From NCBI GenBank assembly GCA_948530865.1, contig CAOTKV010000021.1, positions 1-15,716 of the forward strand: a DNA stretch of 15,716 bases, in the 5' to 3' direction. Position numbers and translations under genes: made by a program. Below are positions 1-4,926 of the stretch, one piece after another. The notes under the pieces were generated by a model that did not search any database, was not told where the DNA came from, and was given only the letters and a program-made list of their open reading frames with translations. The DNA comes from an uncultured Clostridia bacterium. Lineage in GTDB: Bacteria > Bacillota > Clostridia > TANB77 > CAG-508. How positions within the stretch are numbered: position 1 is the first letter of the stretch; every line of letters begins with the position of its first letter.

Positions 1-34
1 ACATCCGAAGTGTAAGAAATGCAACTTTTTTCAT
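1..34 (-). CDS. mtaB: 5' end of a probable MtaB-like tRNA methylthiotransferase, apparently frameshifted
   Basis: Only the first 34 nt lie in the window. The ATG (32-34) follows an AGGAG ribosome binding site at 41-45. The first nine codons read MKKVAFLTL. In the uninterrupted frame the next codons are CGG ATG (Arg-Met). If the C at position 7 is skipped they become GGA TGT (Gly-Cys), giving MKKVAFLTLGC. That matches the start of MtaB, the radical-SAM enzyme that methylthiolates t6A37 of tRNA, where TLGCK(V)N begins the methylthiotransferase domain. The match rests on eleven residues, so the identification is tentative. The gene lies downstream of mreB in the same direction, behind a hairpin. 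A frameshift at codon 10 would abolish the protein unless it is bypassed. Other families beginning MKKVAF cannot be excluded. Confidence 0.45.
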   Translation of the reverse strand, partial: MKKVAFLTLRM

Positions 35-72
35 ATTTAATACTCCTATTTTTTTATATCATTATATCATAT

Positions 73-110
73 AAATGAAATGCTCACATAAATATGTGAG
101 CATTTCATTT
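73..110 (-). terminator. Perfect 18-bp hairpin downstream of mreB
   Basis: Positions 73-90 and 93-110 are perfect reverse complements (18 bp) around an AA centre. The hairpin follows the mreB stop by 20 nt. No long T-run follows on either strand, so it is an atypical intrinsic terminator, though a very stable one. A TATAAT-like hexamer (minus strand, 61-66) sits between it and the next start codon and could give that gene its own promoter. Confidence 0.6.
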
Positions 111-129
111 AAGTATATTTTGGATTTTA

Positions 130-1125
130 TTATTTTTTCATTCTATCCATACTATCAAGATTATCTAGTGCCTTTCCAGTTCCTTTAGCTACACAAGAAA
201 TTGCATCTTCGGCAATCATAACATTTATTCCTGTTTTTTCTTGTAGTAATCTATCTAAACCATCTATTAAGCACCCTCCACCAGTCATATAAATTCCTTT
301 ATCACTAATATCAGCAGCTAGTTCAGGTGGTGTTCTTTCAAGTACTGAGTGAACTGCATCTATTATAAGCATTGCTGGTTCTTCTAATGCTTCCATCATT
401 TCACTAGAATATATTGTAATTGTTTTTGGAAGACCTGTTACTAAATCTCTTCCTCTAACATCCATTTCCATATCTTGAATTTTAGGAAATACACAACCTA
501 TTTGTTGTTTTAATTCTTCTGCAGTTCTTTCACCTATCATAACATTATGACGTTTTTTTATAAATTTTACTATATATTCATCAAATTTATCTCCAGCAAC
601 TTTTATTGAAGAACTTACAACTGATCCTCCTAATGAAATAACTGCTATATCTGTTGTTCCTCCACCTATATCTACAATCATGTTTCCACATGGTTTTGAA
701 ATATCTATTCCAGCACCAATTGCAGCTGCAATTGGCTCTTCTATTAAATAAACTTTTCTTGCTCCTGCATTAGAAGCTGCATCTATAACAGCTTTTTTTT
801 CAACTTCAGTTACTTGAGATGGTATACAAATCATTATTCTTGGTGCAAATAAAAATCTTCCACCAATTTTACTAATAAAATATTTTAACATTTTTTCTGT
901 AACTGTATAATCTGAAATTACTCCTTCTCTTAAAGGACGTGTTGCAACAATATTTCCAGGTGTTCTTCCTAGCATTCTTCTAGCTTCATGTCCAACTGCT
1001 AAAACCTCACCTGTTACATTATTTACAGCAACAACAGAGGGTTCTCTAAGAACGATACCTTTTCCCTTTATATATGCAATTACTGTTGCTGTACCTAAAT
1101 CAATTCCGATATCTTGTCCAAACAT
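130..1125 (-). CDS. mreB: MreB/Mbl-family actin-like cell shape protein
   Basis: This is a 331-residue bacterial actin that polymerises under the membrane and guides the elongasome during lateral wall synthesis. Visible motifs are phosphate-1 near the N terminus (DIGIDLGTATV), phosphate-2 (VDIGGGTTDIAV), and the adenosine loop (MTGGGCLIDGL). ERTPPELAADI and the GRTPGNIVATRPL segment are family signatures. Length is normal (330-345). The N terminus (MFGQDIGIDLGTA) and C terminus (LDNLDSMDRMKK) look more like Mbl than classical MreB, but paralogue assignment from one window is unsafe. The start is supported by AAGGGAG at 1133-1139, seven bases upstream. The gene appears monocistronic: it has its own promoter at 1182-1210, no mreC/mreD follow it, and a hairpin lies downstream. 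It contains no CGG codon. Confidence 0.95.
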   Translation of the reverse strand: MFGQDIGIDLGTATVIAYIKGKGIVLREPSVVAVNNVTGEVLAVGHEARRMLGRTPGNIVATRPLREGVISDYTVTEKMLKYFISKIGGRFLFAPRIMICIPSQVTEVEKKAVIDAASNAGARKVYLIEEPIAAAIGAGIDISKPCGNMIVDIGGGTTDIAVISLGGSVVSSSIKVAGDKFDEYIVKFIKKRHNVMIGERTAEELKQQIGCVFPKIQDMEMDVRGRDLVTGLPKTITIYSSEMMEALEEPAMLIIDAVHSVLERTPPELAADISDKGIYMTGGGCLIDGLDRLLQEKTGINVMIAEDAISCVAKGTGKALDNLDSMDRMKK

Positions 1126-1181
1126 CTAAGTTCTCCCTTCAAGTTTTTTAAGAGCAAATTCAATGTTACATTTGCATTACG

Positions 1182-1210
1182 ATTATATTACATATGTTTT
1201 GAAATATCAA
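1182..1210 (-). promoter_or_regulatory. Sigma-A-type promoter of mreB
   Basis: On the minus strand, TTGATA (1205-1210) is separated by exactly 17 bp from a consensus TATAAT (1182-1187). It lies about 57 nt upstream of the mreB start codon. Confidence 0.8.
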
Positions 1211-1276
1211 CCCTTTTTATAATTAAATTGAATATTTTTTTATATCTTTTATATTACATTTTTTTACTAAATTTAT

Positions 1277-1305
1277 TTGTATTAATAGCTAGTATATGTT
1301 ATAAT
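1277..1305 (+). promoter_or_regulatory. Extended -10 promoter of the glycosyltransferase gene
   Basis: TGT-TATAAT (1297-1305) is a consensus -10 with an extended TGn element. A weak -35 (TTGTAT, 1277-1282) lies 17 bp upstream. The start codon is 35 nt downstream, with GAGG at 1328-1331. This promoter diverges from that of mreB. Confidence 0.65.
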
Positions 1306-1340
1306 AATTTCGATTATTCAATATGTAGAGGTAAAATTAT

Positions 1341-2282
1341 ATGGAAAAAATATCAGTAGTAGTACCATGTTATAATGAAGAAAAAGCATTACCACTTTTT
1401 TATGAAGAATTGAAAAAAAATATGAAAGATTTCGCAAGAAATGTCGAATTTGAAGTTCTTTTTGTTAACGATGGTTCAAAAGATAATACTTTAAAAATTA
1501 TTAAAGATTTAACAAAAATTGATGATAGAATAAAATACATATCTTTTTCAAGAAATTTTGGTAAAGAAGCTGCCATATATGCTGGTTTAGAACATGCTTC
1601 TGGAGAATATGTTACACTTATGGATGCAGATCTTCAAGATCCACCTTCTCTTCTAAAAGAAATGTATAAATCAGTCACAGATGAAAATTATGATGCTGTT
1701 GGAACTAGACGTGTGGATAGAAAAGGTGAACCTGTTATAAGAAGTTTCTTTGCACGATTATTTTATAAGTTAATTAATAAAATAACTAATTTTGAAATGG
1801 TTGATGGTGCTAGAGATTATGTATTTATGAAAAGAAATGTTGTAAATTCAATACTTTCATTAAAAGAATATAATAGATATTCTAAAGGATTATTTAGTTT
1901 TGTTGGATTTAATGTAAAATGGATTGAATATCAAAATATAAAAAGAGTTGCTGGAGAAACAAAATGGTCATTTTGGAAACTTACTAAATATGCATTAGAA
2001 GGAATTACAGCATTTTCAACAACACCTCTTCTTATTTCTTCTGCTATAGGATTACTATTTTGTTTAATTTCATTTTTATTAATACTAATAATTATATTTA
2101 AAACATTAATTCTAGGAGATCCTACAAGTGGTTGGCCATCTCTTGTTTGTATAATTTTTATGGTTAGTGGAATTCAAATGTTTTCACTTGGAATTATTGG
2201 ACAATACCTATCAAAAACATATCTTGAAGTAAAGAAACGTCCATTATTTTTTATTAAAGATACAAATATAAAAAATGATTAA
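1341..2282 (+). CDS. Family 2 membrane glycosyltransferase (GtrB/CsbB/DPM1-like)
   Basis: The protein has 313 residues. An N-terminal GT-A fold (VVVPCYNEE at residues 6-14, NDGSKDNT at 43-50, DAD at 95-97 followed by LQDPP) is followed by two C-terminal hydrophobic helices (about 230-258 and 265-290). This is the layout of polyprenyl-phosphate glycosyltransferases of the GtrB, CsbB and YkcC type. They move a hexose from a nucleotide sugar to undecaprenyl phosphate for decoration of wall polymers or membrane lipids. The SRNFGKEAA and ARDYVFMKRNVV segments are typical of this subfamily. No flippase or second glycosyltransferase is adjacent, so the final acceptor is unknown. The start is set by GAGG nine bases upstream and by the extended -10 promoter. 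A clear terminator follows the stop. Confidence 0.9.
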   Translation: MEKISVVVPCYNEEKALPLFYEELKKNMKDFARNVEFEVLFVNDGSKDNTLKIIKDLTKIDDRIKYISFSRNFGKEAAIYAGLEHASGEYVTLMDADLQDPPSLLKEMYKSVTDENYDAVGTRRVDRKGEPVIRSFFARLFYKLINKITNFEMVDGARDYVFMKRNVVNSILSLKEYNRYSKGLFSFVGFNVKWIEYQNIKRVAGETKWSFWKLTKYALEGITAFSTTPLLISSAIGLLFCLISFLLILIIIFKTLILGDPTSGWPSLVCIIFMVSGIQMFSLGIIGQYLSKTYLEVKKRPLFFIKDTNIKND

Positions 2283-2286
2283 TTTT

Positions 2287-2317
2287 AAGAGCCTTGAAAC
2301 AAACAAGGCTCTTTTTT
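2287..2317 (+). terminator. Rho-independent terminator of the glycosyltransferase gene
   Basis: A 10-bp perfect stem (AAGAGCCTTG at 2287-2296, CAAGGCTCTT at 2304-2313) with a 7-nt loop runs into six Ts (2312-2317). The opposing DUF4363 gene ends in the same T-run (stop codon 2316-2318), so the hairpin may also stop minus-strand transcripts. Confidence 0.9.
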
Positions 2318-2696
2318 AAAATATGTTTTTTAATTCAATTTTTTGTTTATTTTTTACATGTTCTAGCAAAAATTTTATTTCATCCACTTTCTCATTTATT
2401 TCATCCATACTATCATTTGCAATATCTGACTTTATATTATCCACAAGAACTCCAACCTTTTCAAGTTCATCATGTTCCATATAAAATGCTAATTTATCTT
2501 CTTCCTTTTTCCAAGAATCACATAAATTTTTAACTTTCTCACCAGCATCTTCACTTTCTAATGATAATTCTAGTTCTTCTATTGTTTTATTTATATCACT
2601 AATTGATTTATGTGTTATATTATCTGTTATAATTTCAATAAAAATTACAAATACTATTATGAAAAATAATATCACATACTCTTTTAAAAATCTCAT
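2316..2696 (-). CDS. DUF4363 family membrane-anchored protein
   Basis: The protein has 126 residues. One N-terminal hydrophobic helix (about residues 7-25) is followed by a highly charged, probably alpha-helical and coiled-coil domain rich in Glu, Asp and Lys. It contains the CDSWKKEEDKLAFYMEHDELEKV stretch typical of DUF4363. Function is unknown. The helix should anchor the protein, with the helical domain probably outside the cell. Its start overlaps the stop of the upstream DUF421 gene as ATGA, implying translational coupling. DUF421 and DUF4363 genes are often found together in Clostridia and Bacilli, which supports both assignments and suggests that the proteins form a complex. Confidence 0.85.
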   Translation of the reverse strand: MRFLKEYVILFFIIVFVIFIEIITDNITHKSISDINKTIEELELSLESEDAGEKVKNLCDSWKKEEDKLAFYMEHDELEKVGVLVDNIKSDIANDSMDEINEKVDEIKFLLEHVKNKQKIELKNIF

Positions 2697-3373
2697 GCCT
2701 TACCTCTTATTTTTCTTTGACAATAAAATGTTCCATCTCCATTTAAAACAAATATTAATGCTTCAGTTGGAACCATATTAAATTTAGAAATTTCCTTTTC
2801 TAGCCATGCTTGGTCTTTTTCAATCTTCTTTAAATTATCATTCATTATTCTTCCGTCTAAAACCAAGTCATATGAAATTTTAGTTTTATCTACTTGTATA
2901 TTAAGATCTTCACATGTTGCAGGGGATTTTTCAGCTTTTAAAATTACACTAATTTGTCCTGAAGTTTCAAGTATCGCATATTCTACATCTGAAATATTAT
3001 TAACATCATTAACACGTAATCTTTCTTGTAGCTCATTTATTGTAAAGTTTTCTTTTATTAGTGCTCTTTCATCTATTCTACCTTTATCAATTAATATACG
3101 AGGCTTTCCACATATAATTTCTCTCATTCTTATACTTTTTATATTAATTACAGAAATTGCTATATGCATAAAAAGCATTCCAAATATTGGTATAATTCCA
3201 TATAAAATCGGTATTCCAATTTCTGTCATTGGAGTAGATGCTAAATCAGCAATCATAATTGAAATAACAAGCTCAAATGGTTGCATTTGACCGATTTCTC
3301 TTTTCCCCATAAGTCTCATTACACACAAAACTAAAACATATATAATTATTGTTCTTACAAATATCAGTATCAT
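2693..3373 (-). CDS. YetF-like DUF421 membrane protein
   Basis: The protein has 226 residues. Three N-terminal transmembrane helices (roughly the first 80 residues) precede a cytoplasmic DUF421 domain (GKPRILIDKGRID, then NFTINELQERLR). The motif MGKREIGQMQPFELVI just after helix 1 is diagnostic of the family. B. subtilis YetF and relatives are membrane proteins of uncertain function, some linked to spores. I place the start at the ATG ending at 3373 because AGAGGA lies about six bases upstream. A longer TTG-initiated version (to 3391) would put that ribosome binding site inside the gene. The gene is first in a two-gene operon with DUF4363 through a 4-nt overlap. It diverges from the gene at 3527, and I could not settle on a promoter for it. 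Confidence 0.88.
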   Translation of the reverse strand: MILIFVRTIIIYVLVLCVMRLMGKREIGQMQPFELVISIMIADLASTPMTEIGIPILYGIIPIFGMLFMHIAISVINIKSIRMREIICGKPRILIDKGRIDERALIKENFTINELQERLRVNDVNNISDVEYAILETSGQISVILKAEKSPATCEDLNIQVDKTKISYDLVLDGRIMNDNLKKIEKDQAWLEKEISKFNMVPTEALIFVLNGDGTFYCQRKIRGKA

Positions 3374-3478
3374 TTTATCCTCTATATACAAATTTTATAT
3401 GAATATTTTTCGCAAAATTTATCAAAATATACTTATATATTTGATTATTTTTTCAAATATAATTTTTAAAAAAAGGAT

Positions 3479-3501
3479 TTTAGTTTTACTTTTAAACTAA
3501 A
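3479..3501. promoter_or_regulatory. 8-bp inverted repeat, possible operator
   Basis: TTTAGTTT (3479-3486) and AAACTAAA (3494-3501) are perfect reverse complements around a 7-nt centre. The repeat lies just upstream of a possible -10 (TATACT, 3504-3509) for the 3527 gene. The position suits a repressor or activator site, but both arms are low complexity, so this may be chance. Confidence 0.3.
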
Positions 3502-3526
3502 TATATACTTTAGAAAGGATAAAAAA

Positions 3527-3904
3527 ATGGAAAGTAATAATTCAAACACTAAAACATCTGGTTCTTTAGGTGCTTTTGGTCAAGTAGTTGGAAGATTTAT
3601 AGTTGCTGCTATTATTTTAGGAATCACTGCATTTTTCACACCTGGTTTTTCTATAAATAATATTTGGACATTAGCTTTATCTGCAATTGTTTTAACAGTT
3701 ATGGATTATCTTATTATAAAATTTACTGGATTACATGCAATGGCTTTTGGTAAAGGATTTGTAGGATTCGTACTTGCAGTAATAACTTTATATGCAACTC
3801 AATTTTTTGTTGCAGGCTATTCAATTTCTTGGATGGCTGCAATAATAGGTGCACTAATTTATGGTGTTATTGATTATATAATGCCTGGAGAACAAGGTAT
3901 GTAA
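3527..3904 (+). CDS. Small four-helix membrane protein, YvlD / phage-holin-4-like
   Basis: The 125-residue protein has about four hydrophobic segments in two similar halves. In the first, FFTPGFSINNIW is followed by a helix ending MDYLIIKFTG. In the second, FFVAGYSISWM is followed by a helix ending IDYIMPG. This internal repeat and length match the YvlD group of the phage holin 4 superfamily. Despite the name these are usually chromosomal membrane proteins linked to envelope stress, and nothing here points to a prophage. The first 18 residues are polar (Asn, Ser and Thr rich) and probably cytoplasmic. AAAGGA lies seven bases before the ATG, and a strong terminator follows. It is transcribed alone, divergently from the YetF-like gene. 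Confidence 0.75.
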   Translation: MESNNSNTKTSGSLGAFGQVVGRFIVAAIILGITAFFTPGFSINNIWTLALSAIVLTVMDYLIIKFTGLHAMAFGKGFVGFVLAVITLYATQFFVAGYSISWMAAIIGALIYGVIDYIMPGEQGM

Positions 3905-3912
3905 GAGAATTT

Positions 3913-3947
3913 TAAGGAATAGATTTATATCTATTCCTTATTTTTTT
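3913..3947 (+). terminator. Rho-independent terminator after the YvlD-like gene
   Basis: A 12-bp perfect stem (3913-3924 with 3929-3940) and a TTAT loop are followed by seven Ts (3941-3947) and further T-rich sequence. Confidence 0.92.
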
Positions 3948-3960
3948 ATTTTTTTTAATT

Positions 3961-3980
3961 TTTTTGTCACTTTTTGTCGT
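3961..3980 (+). promoter_or_regulatory. Tandem TTTTTGTC repeats resembling Spo0A boxes
   Basis: TTTTTGTCAC (3961-3970) and TTTTTGTCGT (3971-3980) are direct repeats spaced exactly 10 bp, one helical turn. The second contains TTGTCG, six of the eight bases of a TTGTCGAA-type 0A box. They lie 36-55 nt upstream of a gene encoding a Spo0A-type DNA-binding domain. Autoregulation is an inference. I could not find a convincing -35/-10 pair here. Confidence 0.3.
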
Positions 3981-4015
3981 TCTAAATTGTTTTATTAATG
4001 TAAGGAGAAATAATT

Positions 4016-4723
4016 ATGATAAATTTATTAATTTTAAGCAACAGTTTAGAAACTGTACAAAAAATCACAAATAAGATTGTGTCACATTTAGAAAGTGTTA
4101 GAATTGTAGGGATTGTAAATACAATATCTGATATGAAAGACATTATAATGGAACATGAACCAGATCTTATAATAACAACAAATAATCGTATATTTAATTT
4201 ATTAAAAGAACACTTTGTATTCTTTTATCCTGGTGTTATTTTAATTTCAAAAGTTGTTCCTGAAGTGGAAGATGAAAAAGAGGGTCTAAAATATGATAAC
4301 GCTCTTATCATAGATTATCACACTAATTTTAAAAATATTTTAGAGCAAACAGAATTATTTATAAAAGATAATCTAACAATTTCAAAAAAATCAAAAGCAA
4401 TCAAAACTTTATCTTATATTGGTTTTGATTTTAAATGGTCTGGTACAAACTACTTATTAGATTGTATCTTATATGTAAATTCATATAAAGGATCTTGCTC
4501 TTATGATACTTTATATTATGATGTTTACCCAATTATTGCAAAAATGAATAACACTACAACAAATGTTGTAAAATGGGGTATTGAAAGAGCTATTAAATAT
4601 GTTTACTCAACAAATGGTTCTGATACATATGAGAGAATTTTTAAATACACTGGTGTGGAATACCCAAATAAAATTACTGCAAAATTTATAATAACATTTA
4701 TATCTAATAAATTAACTATATGA
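4016..4723 (+). CDS. Orphan regulator: degenerate receiver plus Spo0A-type C-terminal domain
   Basis: The protein has 235 residues. About 120-235 resembles the Spo0A DNA-binding effector domain: LSYIGFDFKWSGTNYLLDCI, then YPIIAKMNNTTTNVVKWGIERAIKYV (helix-turn-helix region), then a C-terminal helix ending ISNKL. About 1-115 has the alternating pattern of a response-regulator receiver, but the acidic residues at the end of strand 1 are absent (LLILSNS). The phosphoacceptor Asp after strand 3 is replaced (DLIITTNNR). It is therefore unlikely to be switched by phosphorelay phosphorylation and may act constitutively, by dimerisation or by ligand. It is not Spo0A itself. AGGAG lies eight bases before the ATG. 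The TGA stop is formed by the first three bases of the element at 4721-4924, so the last residues may have changed when that element arrived. Confidence 0.8.
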   Translation: MINLLILSNSLETVQKITNKIVSHLESVRIVGIVNTISDMKDIIMEHEPDLIITTNNRIFNLLKEHFVFFYPGVILISKVVPEVEDEKEGLKYDNALIIDYHTNFKNILEQTELFIKDNLTISKKSKAIKTLSYIGFDFKWSGTNYLLDCILYVNSYKGSCSYDTLYYDVYPIIAKMNNTTTNVVKWGIERAIKYVYSTNGSDTYERIFKYTGVEYPNKITAKFIITFISNKLTI

Positions 4724-4924
4724 AATTAGGGACGTTCGAAAAATTTCACTTTTTTTCTTAAATTTTTAAGAGAACAAAAGAGCCACTTTTAAAATTCTCA
4801 ATCATTTCAACATATTTAAGTGGCTTATCTTTGTTCGCGTAACACAAAAAAGAAAAACATAAAATTTTGCTTTAAATTTTATGTTTTTCTTTTAGTGAAA
4901 TTTTTGGACTGTCCCTAAATTTCA
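4721..4924. mobile_element. 204-bp MITE-like element with imperfect terminal inverted repeats
   Basis: The left end (4721-4749) and right end (4895-4924) are imperfect inverted repeats of 29/30 bp, differing by small indels and a few bases. The core is TTAGGGAC...GTCCCTAA, flanked inside by AAATTTCAC/GTGAAATTT. Two inner hairpins fill the element: 4772-4788 pairs with 4818-4836 (imperfect), and 4848-4867 pairs perfectly with 4874-4893 (20 bp, 6-nt loop). There is no coding capacity. Such self-complementary GGGAC-ended elements resemble MITEs or REPIN-type repeats moved in trans, sometimes by Y1/RAYT transposases (inference). It fills the space between two convergent genes and probably serves them as a bidirectional terminator. 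I found no clear target duplication. Confidence 0.65.
4848..4893. terminator. Perfect 20-bp hairpin inside the repeat element
   Basis: Arms 4848-4867 and 4874-4893 are perfectly complementary around TGCTTT. The outer ends are A-rich on the left and T-rich on the right, so on the minus strand the stem ends in a T-run. That suits termination of ileS transcripts, which have no other terminator. Confidence 0.5.
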
Positions 4925-4926
4925 TT

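Noticed and set aside
1114..1359. Plus-strand open frame of 81 codons across the mreB/glycosyltransferase gap
   Set aside because: Low-complexity translation (Phe, Leu, Ile, Tyr) from AT-rich non-coding DNA that contains two good promoters. It has no ribosome binding site.
3374..3391. TTG start extending the YetF-like protein by six residues
   Set aside because: The AGAGGA ribosome binding site would lie inside the extension. The ATG ending at 3373 has correct spacing and matches the usual N terminus.
3527..3904. Holin-like protein as evidence of a prophage
   Set aside because: The holin-4 superfamily label includes many chromosomal YvlD-type proteins. No lysin, structural or integrase genes are nearby.
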